Shown here piece by piece: positions 9,070 to 19,524 of a stretch of DNA of 64,000 bases. Position numbers and translations under genes: made by a program. Source of the stretch: JAVBLD01 sp031553705 (lineage in GTDB: Bacteria > Bacteroidota > Bacteroidia > Bacteroidales > Marinifilaceae); NCBI GenBank assembly GCA_031553705.1, contig JAVBLD010000003.1, positions 62,001 to 126,000 on the forward strand. The letters are read 5' to 3'. Within the stretch, counting starts at the first letter, position 1. Each line of letters starts with the position of its first letter. The notes under the pieces were generated by a model that saw nothing but the letters and a program-made list of their open reading frames with translations, did not search any database and was not told where the DNA came from.

Positions 9070-9517
9070 GAAAAAATTTAATAAATGAATAAATTATATT
9101 TTGAATATATTTGATTTATAGTACTCTATGTTGTATAACATATTTTATGGATTAAATCTTATTCTTACTGAGGAATGTCTGATTTTCAAACTTACATGCA
9201 AAAGTACTGATTGTTATTGCGATTATCAAGTAAAAAACGATAGATATTTTCAGACTTATTGAGTTTGGAATCGTTCTAAATAGTGTTATTCGATTGAGAA
9301 ATTAATTGTTTTTAATTTCCCTGGACAAGAAAGGAAAATGAGGTAATTTATTTGGAATAAACCTTTTTTTTCTGTGATTATTTTTGTTGAAAAAGTGGGT
9401 TTTAGAGAGATTAATCAGGCAAAAAAAACAACTTTTTGTTTTTTTATTTTTACAATCGGATTTATTTGGCTATCTTGTCACACTTTTTAAGAGATTGTAA
9501 TTGAAAAAATAAGAGAT
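9070..9517. other. AT-rich divergent intergenic region
   Basis: This 448-base gap separates the minus-strand mmd operon from the plus-strand aminopeptidase gene. It holds the mce promoter (9199-9229) and poly-T tracts before the aminopeptidase, where TATCTTGT at 9471-9478 is a weak -7 candidate. I see no RNA gene or credible small ORF. Confidence 0.6.
9199..9229 (-). promoter_or_regulatory. Promoter of the mce-mmd operon
   Basis: On the minus strand, TTGA (9226-9229) is followed after 19 bases by TACTTTTG (9199-9206), a full match to the Bacteroidota -33/-7 consensus. A second -7-like TAAGTTTG lies at 9187-9194. Transcription would start near 9192, giving a leader of about 120 bases. Confidence 0.75.
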
Positions 9518-10906
9518 ATGTTTGATATTAGTGTGTATAAGAACAGGCGAGAAAAGTTAGTTGAAAAGATGAGCAGCGGTGTAGTATTGATTCTTGGCAA
9601 TCATGAGGCTCCGGCAAATTATCCTAACAATACATATAAATTTAGGCAGGATAGTTCTTTTATCTACTTCTTCGGACTGAATTTGCCCGGTTTTGCCGGT
9701 ATATTGGATGTGGATTCCGGTGAAGAGTTTCTCTTCGGTAATGATGTGGATATAGACGATATCATTTGGATGGGACCGCAACCTTTAGTAGCCGACCTTG
9801 CCGCCGGCGTCGGAGTAAAAAATTCCGCTCCTTTTGTAAAGCTGGCCGCTCATTTACAGGCCGCAATCAAGCAGGGACGCAAGGTGCATTTTTTACCTCC
9901 GTACCGCTACCGGAACATGATATTGCTGGAAGATATGCTTGGTATTCACCATTCAATGCTTAAAGAGTATGCATCGCTGGAGCTGATTAAGGCTGTTATA
10001 GCGCTTCGTTCCGTAAAAGAGGCTTGTGAACTGGAAGAGATCCATAGAGCCTGCAATATAGGCTATGGGATGCATTTGACGGCGATGATAAATGCCAAGC
10101 CGGGGGTGAAAGAGCAATATATTACAGGACTGGTTGAGGGCGTGGCTGCTTCGTACGGAAGTATGGTATCCTTCCCGGTTATTCTTTCACAACGCGGGGA
10201 GACATTGCATAATCACGATCATAGCCGGACACTGGAAACAGGCCGGATGATGCTGACAGATGCCGGAGCCGAGACCGAAAGTTGTTATTGTTCCGATTTT
10301 ACACGTACAGTACCGGTAGGAGGGAAGTTCAATCAACGGCAGAAAGACATATATAATATAGTATTGGCTGCGAATAATAAGGCGCTCGAAATTGCCCGTC
10401 CCGGGGTGACTTATATGCATGTCCACTTGGAGGTATGTAAGGTACTGGCCCGGGGATTGAAAGAATTGGGACTGATGAAAGGCGATGTAAACGAAGCTGT
10501 TGCTGCAGGAGCGCATGCGTTGTTTATGCCGCACGGATTGGGACACATGATGGGGCTGGATGTCCATGATATGGAAGATCTGGGACAGATCTATGTGGGG
10601 TATGACGGAGAGTTCATGCCGAGCGGTCAGTTCGGGCTTGCTTCATTACGTATGGGGCGGACATTGGAGCCGGGATTTGTGGTGACCGACGAGCCGGGAT
10701 GTTATTTTATTCCTGCGTTGATTGACCAGTGGAGGCAGCAGGGATTACATGAAGATTTTTTGGCATACGATGAGATAGAGCGGTTTAAGGATTTTGGAGG
10801 AGTTCGTCTTGAAGATGATTTGTTGATTACGCCTAATGGGGCGCGTTTACTCGGGGAGAGAAGAATTCCGATTACGGTCGAGGAGATCGAAAATACAATG
10901 GGATAA
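9518..10906 (+). CDS. Xaa-Pro aminopeptidase family protein (M24B)
   Basis: A 462-residue cytoplasmic metallopeptidase of the aminopeptidase P type, which removes N-terminal residues preceding proline. The N-terminal domain (about 1-175, with the FRQDSSFIYFFGL motif) fits the AMP_N domain. The C-terminal pitta-bread domain keeps all five dimetal ligands: D248 (TDAGAE), D260 (SDFTRT), H343 (GLGHMMG), E392 (TDEPG) and E432 (RLEDD). H339 in MPHG is the usual additional active-site histidine. There is no signal peptide. It is alone, with a hairpin terminator after the stop. Confidence 0.93.
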   Translation: MFDISVYKNRREKLVEKMSSGVVLILGNHEAPANYPNNTYKFRQDSSFIYFFGLNLPGFAGILDVDSGEEFLFGNDVDIDDIIWMGPQPLVADLAAGVGVKNSAPFVKLAAHLQAAIKQGRKVHFLPPYRYRNMILLEDMLGIHHSMLKEYASLELIKAVIALRSVKEACELEEIHRACNIGYGMHLTAMINAKPGVKEQYITGLVEGVAASYGSMVSFPVILSQRGETLHNHDHSRTLETGRMMLTDAGAETESCYCSDFTRTVPVGGKFNQRQKDIYNIVLAANNKALEIARPGVTYMHVHLEVCKVLARGLKELGLMKGDVNEAVAAGAHALFMPHGLGHMMGLDVHDMEDLGQIYVGYDGEFMPSGQFGLASLRMGRTLEPGFVVTDEPGCYFIPALIDQWRQQGLHEDFLAYDEIERFKDFGGVRLEDDLLITPNGARLLGERRIPITVEEIENTMG

Positions 10907-10947
10907 ACCGTAGGTTATATTTATACAATAATATATCGAAAAATAGT

Positions 10948-10980
10948 TTACCGCATTGTGTGGCGGTTAGTTTTTCTTTT
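10948..10980 (+). terminator. Likely terminator of the aminopeptidase gene
   Basis: A short stem, ACCGC (10950-10954) with GCGGT (10963-10967), is followed by TTAG and the T-rich TTTTTCTTTT (10971-10980). Confidence 0.55.
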
Positions 10981-11023
10981 GTGGTGATATGCTTTAAATA
11001 AGATAATAATTAGAAAAAGCCTT

Positions 11024-14000
11024 ATGCAAATTTTTATAAGAGTAATTCAATTATGGCTGTTTTTAAGTGTGGTGTGCGTGCTACGGGTGGCAGCCCAGAT
11101 CGATCCGGATAAAGAGATACGACAGACATTTCAGATGGATTTGGGGCAAGTGACTCCGATTTGTATCAGCGGATCGGTGACGTTAAAGTGTCCTGATAAT
11201 ATCAATAATCAGGATGTGTTGGGATATGAATGGAGGATCAAAGGTAATTCTACGGTGATAGCAACAACGCGGGACCTGGTGGTATCTCCTCTGACCACGA
11301 CCAATTATGAACTGCAGGTGAAATATGTTGTACGTTCGGATGAGCGGATTACAAACGGGGAGTTCGAGGCAGGAGATGTTTTTAACCAAGCTCAGCTTGG
11401 TTTTACTACGGATTATACTCATACAACTAATAATTCTGGCAGTGCTTTGAATCCGGAGGGACTTTTTAAGATAGCCAAGAGAGGTAACCAGTACCATGCG
11501 TCATTCGCTAATGTCGGGGATTGTTCTCCTGTTGCCGGCCAAGGATATATGATGGTTGTGAATGGAAATCCGGCGGCCAACGCTAAAGTATGGGAAGCGA
11601 CTATTACCGGTTTAATACCGGGGAAGCAGTATGCTTTTGGCGTATGGGGTGTTTCATTGGTTTCCCAGAATCCACCTAAATGGAGGTTTACGATTAACGG
11701 TGTTAATGTGGGAAGTGAGTTTAAACCGACTTATAATGTATGGTCGCAATTTTATGTGGTTTATACAGCTGTGGCGAACACTGCAGTTATTTGCTTAGTG
11801 GATAACGAAACAGCACAGAGCGGTAACGATTTTGCAATAGACGGAATCTCTTTTGCACCGATTGTACTGGGTACGGGTGAGGTGGAGGTACGGGTATTGC
11901 CGAAAATAAAAGTAGCGGACTTGACCAACCTCGCAGTGTGTGAAGAGTCGAATCTCCGGGTTCAACCGACGGTTAATGGTAGTGATATTACGGCTTATGA
12001 GTGGAGAAAAGGTACGACGGTAGTAAATACCGGTAATCCTTATCTGGATGTGACGACTGCTGAGCTATCGGATGCCGGGACCTATACCTATAAAGCGACC
12101 GGTATTTGCGGTTCGGATTCGGCATCATTCAATCTGACAGTGAAGGAAAAGTTACGGTTTATTCCGGTTCGCGATACGGCATTTTGTAATAATACGAGGG
12201 CCGATTTAAAAGTAAATGTGACTTCCGGATATAATGTAAAATATAGTTGGAAAAATTGGGCCGGAGTTGTGGCATCTGGCTGGCAAGGTGCGGCGACTAC
12301 CGATTTTTATAAGCTTGCCTTCGGTAGTGCCGATGTGGGTAAGTATACCTGTACGGTAACAAGTGATTGCGGTAGTTTTACCGGAGTTATCAATGCAACG
12401 TTGGATGTGCCGACGGCATTTACAACGGTTCCCCAGGACACGACTAAGTGTGTAGGCTCTAACCTCAGTTGGAATGTGGTTTCGAATAAACCCGGAAAGC
12501 CTGTTGAGTGGACAGTGCCCGGAGCGACAACTCCGGTGCCGTATACGACACCTTTTACAATTAACGGCGTGCAGATGTCAAATGCTGGACTTTATACGTA
12601 TAAGGTAACGGGAGCCTGTGATTCGAAAAGCGGAGTGGTAAGCTTGGAGGTGCGTAGCGCACTGACCGGGTTGAGTGTAAGTGCCGACACGGTAATATGT
12701 CCGGGTAAGAATGTAATATTAAAGTCTATACCGGTGGGAGGAGAAGGTGTAAAATGTAAATGGTATGATCCTACCGGCAGAGATATAACGACGGGTAGTT
12801 CGTTCAATGTTACCATATCCAATATGTCGACGCAAAAGGAGGGAAATTATGCCGTGGTCGTGACCGATAATTGCGGTAATATGTTGACTGACACTGTGTA
12901 TCTGGGAATGTTTCATAACTTTGACAATGTGACGATTACCCCGAATCAGATAGTTTGTCCGGGAGATAATGCGGTTATTCAAGTAATGGGAGCAATGGGG
13001 GTGACCTATACCTGGACACTTCCGAACAAGACAACGAGAACCGGATCGAAAATTACACTGAATAATGTGACGGCAGCAGATACCGGATTATATGTTTGCC
13101 AGTTGAACTGTCCATGTGGTAGCATGGCGTTGGAGTCCCGCTTATCTTTTTATCAGCCGATACCGGCACTTTCGCCGGTAGTGGAACGGAAGTGTCCCGG
13201 TGAGAATGTTACTTTTAGCGCGCCTACCGGAGGGACAATCGTTGGTTATAATTGGACGAAAGGTTCTACCAGCCTGGGCACTTCTTCTTCTATTTCGATA
13301 AACCCGATTCAGGCTTCGGATGGTGGAGTGTACACTTGTATGGTTACGGGAACCTGTGAAACCAAACCGGTTACTTATGAGCTTCAGGTGAAACCCCTGA
13401 CTCAGATAACGAGCTATACACCGGACCTGTTTGTCAATCAGCATTCCCCTGTTCAGCTGTTTGTAAATGCTATCGGGGAGAATAATACTTACGAATGGAG
13501 ACGGAACGGAGTTGTGGTTGGTGGTAATAGTAATATATTGAATATTACGGATATCGGCACTTCCGGAGTGAACACCTTTACCGTTAAGGTGAAAGGCGAT
13601 TGTTCCGAAGAGACGGTTACAATTATAGTCACTGTCGGAGATTATATTCCGGTGCGTCAGGATACTTTGGTAAATTTGTGTGAGGGGCGGGATTTTACAT
13701 TTAATGCCGTTGCTATTCCAGCAGGATGCTCGTCGGGATCGCCGCTGACTTATAAGTGGGAATATAACGGTAGCACAATTAGCAATACTTCATTATTGGA
13801 TTTAAAAACTCTTGCCACTACTGCGGCTGGGGTGTATACCTGCACTATTTCCGGTGCCTGTGGGATAATGATTGTAAAATTGCAGGTAGGGGTGATCGCA
13901 AAACCAAGAATTACCGGATTCCAGTATACATATAACTCCGGAAGTTTTGCGAAACTTCCGGATGTCATAGAACTTTGCGAGGAAGAGCAATTAACCGTTA

Positions 14001-17000
14001 CGGCAGTTTATAGTGGAACAGCTCCGCTGACTTTTGAGTGGAGCCATAATGGAACTCCATTACCCGGGGAAACCTCTTCCGTGTTGCATTTCCAGCAAAT
14101 TAACATGATGGATATCGGTTCATATACTTGTAGGGTTGTTGGGGTGTGCGACGAAGCAACGAGTTCATTTACTGTGATTGTCCGGCGGAAGCTGAGGATT
14201 TTGGATTCACAGGATGTTACGGAAGTGTGTAGAGGAACGGCTGTGGAGTTTGAAGTGACTACCTCGATGGCTCCGAATGTGACATATTCATGGACAGGGC
14301 CCGGCAAGTTCGACTGGAGCGGAGCCAATACTCCTATATACAGTAACCCTGCCGTGACGATAGAGGATATGGGTATATACCGTTGCGTGATCAACTCTTC
14401 CTGCGGTATCGATACGGTTTATTCCGAATTGAAGGTAGAGAGGGCATTATCGTTGCTTGAGAAGACAGAAAATGATACGGTATGTCCGGGAACTTATGTT
14501 GAACTATTCGCACGGGTAAATCTGGCCCGGGTAAACTGGCAATGGACTCTGCCGAACGGAGGCAGCAGTGCTTCGGAGCGTCTTGTGTTCAACGGAGCAC
14601 AGAAAGCGGATGCCGGAACATACCATTTTACGGTTCAGAATTGGTGTAATGATGAGGTGACGGGTGATATTATATTAGGTATATATGATCCTATAGGAAC
14701 GTTAACACTGAGTCCCGATACGGCAGTCTGCGAACACTCTACGATTAAGTTTGTCTCGTCGGTAACCGGTTCGGGATTACAATATCGTTGGATAGGACCT
14801 AATTATGCTGCTTCGACGGCTCCGGATATTACCGTGAGCGATGTCCGGACGGCCAATACCGGCAGATATGAATTATCGGTGACCGATATCTGTGGTAACG
14901 AGCAACGCGGTTCGCTGCAACTTTCCCTGTTGAAAGAGTTTGACGGATTGATCTTTGTCGGCGATACAACGCTTTGTGAAGGGGATAATTTGTCATGGAC
15001 AATGCAGGGAGGCGCTGCCGCATTGCAATACACTTGGAAACGGGGTCAAACGGTCGTCGGTACCGGAGCAACACTCAATATTGCAAACGCCACTCCGGAT
15101 ATGAGTGACGAGTACACCTGTGTGATTGTCGGTACTTGTAATACGGTGGAAAGAAAAATACGTTTATCTGTATATAAAACACTGGAGGTAAGCGCTCCGG
15201 TGGATGCAGCCGATTGTATAGGCACTGATGTTGAGTTTACCGTAACGGCCGATGGTGAAGGTCTGAGCTATCTGTGGAATAAGGGGGGAGTAGAGAAAGG
15301 CGATCGTACCAAGACATTGAAGCTGCCTTATATTATTCCTACCGATGCCGGTGTTTATGAATGTTTGGTGACTTCTGCCTGCGGTAGTAAAACGGTATCA
15401 TTTGAGCTGACAGTGAAGGAACCGACGTCGATCCTGAGCTACGTTTCCGACAAATTTGTCGCTAAAGAGTATCCTACTCAGTTATCGGTGTTGGTGGAAG
15501 GTGTGAATAATAAACACGAATGGAAACGAAACGGCGTTGTATTGACTCAAGAAAACCAGGCTGTACTGGATATTCCGAATGTCGGTCCGGTAGATACCTT
15601 GTATTTTACCTACACGGTAAAAGGCGATTGCGGAATGGATTCGGTTCAGATGAGAATTAAGGTGGGGGATTATATCCGGGTACAAGAGGACACAAGTGCA
15701 TATACCGTATGTGAATACAGTACCTATAGATTCTATGCCGATATTACACCTCATGATTGTTATGGGTATGAGACGTTTAATCATAGGTGGGAATTTAACG
15801 GGAATGTCGTGAGTACATCTACACTGCTCGAGTTGGAGAATCTGACTCCGGCCCAGGCGGGAAGATATACTTACCACATGGATCACGCTTGCGGTGATAC
15901 GACATTGTATCTGGACATCCATGTGACCAATTTCCCGAAAATTACGAAGATCGATCCGGCATCGGCTTATCTGACGGAGGGAGAGATACATAAGATTCAG
16001 GTGACCGCTACCGGCGATAGTCTGGCGTATAGCTGGAAGAAGGATGGAATAGAACTGTTCGGGCTGGATTCCACAACCGTCCGGTTTGAACCGTTGGCGC
16101 TTGATGATAAGGGTGTTTACCGGGTGACTGTAGAAAATGGTTGCGGTAGTATTTTTGCCGATTCCAGGTTGGATGTGTGGAAGAAGCTGATCATGATAAC
16201 GCCGAAAGAACAGGATGTCTGGGCTTGCTGGGGAACGGATACGACGTTTACCGTAGAGGCGATCGGGGAAAATGATATAGAATATAAATGGTATTATAAT
16301 GACGTACTGATGGATGTAGCTCATATAAGCAAGCTTACTCTGCCTGATCTTGAGAAGAAGGATGAGGGGACATATAAGTGTATACTGACCAGCCGGGGTG
16401 GAACGGACACCTGTTATATATATATGCATGTGAATGAATTACCGGATATTACCATAAAAGGAAGCTTTAAGATATGTATGAATGACACGGATATATATCA
16501 GGATTATGACGTGGAGAGCAGCGATAGCCGGTTGATTTACCAATGGAGTATCGAAAACGGAACATTGGATTCGAGACCTGACCGGGCATCGGTTAAAACT
16601 ACATGGACCGGTACCGGAAACGGAACTATATCCGTAGAGGTTACTTCACTGACGACCGGTTGTTATAATTCGGCTAAAGAAAATGTCATTCTAAATCCGC
16701 TTCCGGTAATCAATTTTGTCGTACCGGATACGGTGGGTTATTGCCTCGATTCGCTGAAGTTGGATATGGCATATCCGACAGGAGGAATCTATACAGTAAA
16801 TGGAGTTCAGGATACAAGGGTGAAATTCGATAATAAGTGGACTAACTATTACACCGTTTATCAGTATACGGATCCTGTTACCGGTTGCTCCGCTTCGATC
16901 GAGAAAACAATTATTGTAGACAGGGAGCCTTATATCTACCTGAAACAGGATACGGTTATAACAGGTATATGTAAAGAGGTGGAACTGGATATCATCGGAC

Positions 17001-18103
17001 ATTCCGAGGGAAGCATCCAATGGCGGGCATTGGATAATCTGGTTGTAAATAACCTATTGAATGCGGTATTTACACCAGCGCTTCATATCGGAGCCGATGC
17101 GCTGATTCAGGTCGAATTAACCGATAGACACGGTTGTAAGGCTTCCGATGGCACGCATATTTCGATTATTCCGGCGCCGGAGGTACGACTGATGAAAGAT
17201 ACTGTAATAGGAGTATGTAATGATCTGATATTGACCTGTGGGTATTATGCTCCTTATTTCAGTAAAATGGAGTGGGATCCGGCTGCTTCTGTTCAGGTAA
17301 ATGTGAATGCAGTGGATAGTGCGTTGTTCTTAATCAAAGATATCGGGAATTACAATGTTACGGCTACCGTGACCGACCTGTTCGGTTGTGTTGGAACCGA
17401 TACGGTAAATGTTACCATAGAGGGAATTCTTCCGGAAGATAAGGAGGTTTGTGTAACCGATGCTCTGGCGATAGATTGCTCTATATACAGTCAGTATGTA
17501 TGGAGCGACGGCTATAGCGATGTAGTACGTGTGATGGATCAGCCGGGAGAGTATTTTCTTGAAATCACTGATAAACACGGTTGTACAGCGGATATGCGTT
17601 ATAATATCCATCCGGTTCCTGTGATACATCTTGCGGATACTTTTGTTTATATCGGAAAAACGGTTGATTTCGTGGTGGATACTGATCCTGCTTACGGACC
17701 TTACCAGATCAGATGGCAAGACGGCAGTTCCGCTCCTGTGATGCATGCGGATAAGGATGGTTTATACAGTGTCGTGGTAAGTGATAATGTCGGATGTAGC
17801 GCTTCCGATTCTGCTTACTTTGAAATAAGACTGCCGCGTATCATCGCGCCGAGCGGATTCTTACCCAAGAGTACCGGAGAGAATTCCAAGTTCTATTTGA
17901 AGGAAATTGACTTTGTGGGCCATTTTGAGATGTTTATATATGACCGTTGGGGAGAGTTGGTATATAAAACCGAGGAGATAGGCTTTAAAGGAGGCTGGGA
18001 CGGTACCTATAAGGGAAAGGAATGTATGGTAGGTGCTTATGTATGGATTGCCTTTATTGATGGGAAAGAGATTGGAAAAGGCTCATTGATGTTGATAAAA
18101 TAA
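11024..18103 (+). CDS. Giant Ig-repeat surface/secreted protein with type IX (type B) sorting domain
   Basis: A 2359-residue protein. After a signal peptide (about 1-24, ending VAAQ) and one beta domain comes a lectin/CBM-like module (about 105-285, ITNGEFEAG to NDFAIDGISF). Next come about 18 Ig-like domains of about 80-95 residues, each with a C...W...DxGxYxCxVTxxCG pattern (about 290-1800), then PKD-like modules. The last about 85 residues (from IAPSGFLPKS, with YDRWGELVYKT and GGWDGTYKGK) are a gliding-motility-type, type B C-terminal sorting domain. Known members of this class are exported by T9SS. The Ig domains form a nested repeat: a nine-domain block with a period of about 677 residues occurs twice, then partly a third time. 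It looks like an adhesin or surface scaffold. The ligand is unknown. Confidence 0.88.
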   Translation: MQIFIRVIQLWLFLSVVCVLRVAAQIDPDKEIRQTFQMDLGQVTPICISGSVTLKCPDNINNQDVLGYEWRIKGNSTVIATTRDLVVSPLTTTNYELQVKYVVRSDERITNGEFEAGDVFNQAQLGFTTDYTHTTNNSGSALNPEGLFKIAKRGNQYHASFANVGDCSPVAGQGYMMVVNGNPAANAKVWEATITGLIPGKQYAFGVWGVSLVSQNPPKWRFTINGVNVGSEFKPTYNVWSQFYVVYTAVANTAVICLVDNETAQSGNDFAIDGISFAPIVLGTGEVEVRVLPKIKVADLTNLAVCEESNLRVQPTVNGSDITAYEWRKGTTVVNTGNPYLDVTTAELSDAGTYTYKATGICGSDSASFNLTVKEKLRFIPVRDTAFCNNTRADLKVNVTSGYNVKYSWKNWAGVVASGWQGAATTDFYKLAFGSADVGKYTCTVTSDCGSFTGVINATLDVPTAFTTVPQDTTKCVGSNLSWNVVSNKPGKPVEWTVPGATTPVPYTTPFTINGVQMSNAGLYTYKVTGACDSKSGVVSLEVRSALTGLSVSADTVICPGKNVILKSIPVGGEGVKCKWYDPTGRDITTGSSFNVTISNMSTQKEGNYAVVVTDNCGNMLTDTVYLGMFHNFDNVTITPNQIVCPGDNAVIQVMGAMGVTYTWTLPNKTTRTGSKITLNNVTAADTGLYVCQLNCPCGSMALESRLSFYQPIPALSPVVERKCPGENVTFSAPTGGTIVGYNWTKGSTSLGTSSSISINPIQASDGGVYTCMVTGTCETKPVTYELQVKPLTQITSYTPDLFVNQHSPVQLFVNAIGENNTYEWRRNGVVVGGNSNILNITDIGTSGVNTFTVKVKGDCSEETVTIIVTVGDYIPVRQDTLVNLCEGRDFTFNAVAIPAGCSSGSPLTYKWEYNGSTISNTSLLDLKTLATTAAGVYTCTISGACGIMIVKLQVGVIAKPRITGFQYTYNSGSFAKLPDVIELCEEEQLTVTAVYSGTAPLTFEWSHNGTPLPGETSSVLHFQQINMMDIGSYTCRVVGVCDEATSSFTVIVRRKLRILDSQDVTEVCRGTAVEFEVTTSMAPNVTYSWTGPGKFDWSGANTPIYSNPAVTIEDMGIYRCVINSSCGIDTVYSELKVERALSLLEKTENDTVCPGTYVELFARVNLARVNWQWTLPNGGSSASERLVFNGAQKADAGTYHFTVQNWCNDEVTGDIILGIYDPIGTLTLSPDTAVCEHSTIKFVSSVTGSGLQYRWIGPNYAASTAPDITVSDVRTANTGRYELSVTDICGNEQRGSLQLSLLKEFDGLIFVGDTTLCEGDNLSWTMQGGAAALQYTWKRGQTVVGTGATLNIANATPDMSDEYTCVIVGTCNTVERKIRLSVYKTLEVSAPVDAADCIGTDVEFTVTADGEGLSYLWNKGGVEKGDRTKTLKLPYIIPTDAGVYECLVTSACGSKTVSFELTVKEPTSILSYVSDKFVAKEYPTQLSVLVEGVNNKHEWKRNGVVLTQENQAVLDIPNVGPVDTLYFTYTVKGDCGMDSVQMRIKVGDYIRVQEDTSAYTVCEYSTYRFYADITPHDCYGYETFNHRWEFNGNVVSTSTLLELENLTPAQAGRYTYHMDHACGDTTLYLDIHVTNFPKITKIDPASAYLTEGEIHKIQVTATGDSLAYSWKKDGIELFGLDSTTVRFEPLALDDKGVYRVTVENGCGSIFADSRLDVWKKLIMITPKEQDVWACWGTDTTFTVEAIGENDIEYKWYYNDVLMDVAHISKLTLPDLEKKDEGTYKCILTSRGGTDTCYIYMHVNELPDITIKGSFKICMNDTDIYQDYDVESSDSRLIYQWSIENGTLDSRPDRASVKTTWTGTGNGTISVEVTSLTTGCYNSAKENVILNPLPVINFVVPDTVGYCLDSLKLDMAYPTGGIYTVNGVQDTRVKFDNKWTNYYTVYQYTDPVTGCSASIEKTIIVDREPYIYLKQDTVITGICKEVELDIIGHSEGSIQWRALDNLVVNNLLNAVFTPALHIGADALIQVELTDRHGCKASDGTHISIIPAPEVRLMKDTVIGVCNDLILTCGYYAPYFSKMEWDPAASVQVNVNAVDSALFLIKDIGNYNVTATVTDLFGCVGTDTVNVTIEGILPEDKEVCVTDALAIDCSIYSQYVWSDGYSDVVRVMDQPGEYFLEITDKHGCTADMRYNIHPVPVIHLADTFVYIGKTVDFVVDTDPAYGPYQIRWQDGSSAPVMHADKDGLYSVVVSDNVGCSASDSAYFEIRLPRIIAPSGFLPKSTGENSKFYLKEIDFVGHFEMFIYDRWGELVYKTEEIGFKGGWDGTYKGKECMVGAYVWIAFIDGKEIGKGSLMLIK

Positions 18104-18109
18104 TAAGCT

Positions 18110-18142
18110 CGATCTTGCAGAAAACCGTTTTCTGCAAGATCG
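18110..18142 (+). terminator. Long perfect hairpin after the Ig-repeat gene
   Basis: CGATCTTGCAGAAAA (18110-18124) and TTTTCTGCAAGATCG (18128-18142) form a perfect 15-bp stem with a 3-base loop, six bases after the stop codon. There is no clean U tract, so it may act as a 3'-end stabiliser or as a terminator. Confidence 0.7.
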
Positions 18143-18297
18143 AATAAATTGTGTATAAGTATAATATATGTCAACTTTACAAAAGACGGGCGAGTAGACC
18201 GATAAAAAAAACGCTAAAATTTTAGTAGAGAAAAAAAATAGTTTACCTTAGAAGCTCGCTTAGTTGAAAATATATTAATTTGTAAAATATTGATTTT

Positions 18298-19422
18298 ATG
18301 AGATTTGTAGTATCAAGCAGTACAATGCTTACTCGTTTACAGGCAGTAAGTAAGGTAATCGGAGGGAAACCGATACAACCTATTTTGGATAATATCTTAT
18401 TGGTGGCTACCGAAGGTATGCTATATGCTACGGCGTCGGACAAGGAGACGACAATGGAGGCTAAGATCGAATTGGAGCGTTTGGAGGAGGCAGGAAAAAT
18501 CACGATACCTGCTAAGATATTGCTGGATATTTTAAAAGAATTTCCCGAACAACCGCTGACATTTGATATCAATACCTCCACAAACGAGGTAAAGATCCTT
18601 TCGGAAAGAGGAGAGTTTTCAGTGCCCGGTGAAAGTGCGGATGATTACCCTGTTCAGGCGGCTTCTACGGAGCAGAGTACTGAAATCACCACGAAGTGCG
18701 GTTTGATGCTGGAAGGGATCGTGAAATCGGTTTTTGCAACGGCAAATGACGATTTGCGGCCCGTGATGAATTGCATATTGATGGAAATGAATGAGGACAA
18801 TTTTACGTTCGTTGCATCGGATGCGCATAAATTAGTACGTTACAAACGTTTTGACGCTAAGAGCGAAAGTGGACAACATACCCTGATATTGCCTAAAAAG
18901 CCGGCTTTAATGTTAAAGAACATCCTTCCAAAGGACGACTCCGATCTGAAGATCTCATTTAACGAGAAGATGGCTTGCTTTGTGTTTGGTCATTACAAAA
19001 TGACCTCTACTTTGGTTGAAGGGCGTTTCCCGAACTATAACTCGGTTATTCCCCAGAATAATCCGAAAAAGATGATTGTAGAAAAGAGGGAGCTGTATAA
19101 CACCCTGCGCAGGGTGTCGGTGATGGCCAATCAAGCTAGCAACCTGGTGAAGTTTGATGTGAGTACCGGTGAAATGGTCGTTTCCGCCCAGGATGTAGAC
19201 TACTCGATGTCGGGACATGAATCGTTGAGTTGCCAGTATAACGGTGATTCGATATCAATAGGCTTTAAGTCTCCCTTTGTGTTGGAGATATTATCTAATA
19301 TTGAAACGGAAAATGTTGTGCTGGAACTTTCAGATCCGACCCGACCTGGTTTGTTCTTACCTTTTGAGAATGAACATGCCGATGAAGATTTGCTGATGTT
19401 ATTAATGCCGATGATGGTATAA
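18298..19422 (+). CDS. dnaN: DNA polymerase III beta subunit (sliding clamp)
   Basis: A 374-residue clamp that encircles DNA and tethers the replicative polymerase. Three repeated clamp folds are visible, with MRFVVSSSTMLTRLQAVSKVI at the start and the conserved C-terminal LPMMV, part of the protein-binding cleft. Conserved stretches include the VEGRFPNYNSVIP segment in the middle fold and the DVDYSMSGHESL region in the third. Length is normal. An exonuclease gene of the epsilon family follows about 100 bases downstream, beyond a hairpin. dnaA and recF are not next to it. Confidence 0.97.
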   Translation: MRFVVSSSTMLTRLQAVSKVIGGKPIQPILDNILLVATEGMLYATASDKETTMEAKIELERLEEAGKITIPAKILLDILKEFPEQPLTFDINTSTNEVKILSERGEFSVPGESADDYPVQAASTEQSTEITTKCGLMLEGIVKSVFATANDDLRPVMNCILMEMNEDNFTFVASDAHKLVRYKRFDAKSESGQHTLILPKKPALMLKNILPKDDSDLKISFNEKMACFVFGHYKMTSTLVEGRFPNYNSVIPQNNPKKMIVEKRELYNTLRRVSVMANQASNLVKFDVSTGEMVVSAQDVDYSMSGHESLSCQYNGDSISIGFKSPFVLEILSNIETENVVLELSDPTRPGLFLPFENEHADEDLLMLLMPMMV

Positions 19423-19444
19423 CCGGTTTTACCGGATAGAATAT

Positions 19445-19487
19445 GACAGGTCATAGGTGCGTTAGATACCTGTGACCTGTTCTCTTT
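19445..19487 (+). terminator. Hairpin terminator after dnaN
   Basis: GACAGGTCATAGGT (19445-19458) pairs, with one G-U wobble, with ACCTGTGACCTGTT (19468-19481). The T-rich TTCTCTTT follows. It lies about 20 bases past the dnaN stop. Confidence 0.75.
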
Positions 19488-19524
19488 AATTAGAACGTTC
19501 AGATTAGGATCTAAAATTTTTCAG

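Noticed and set aside
15482..16429. 315-residue minus-strand frame inside the Ig-repeat gene
   Set aside because: The plus-strand frame carries clear repeated domain motifs across this stretch. The antisense protein shows only low-complexity His/Ile-rich sequence.
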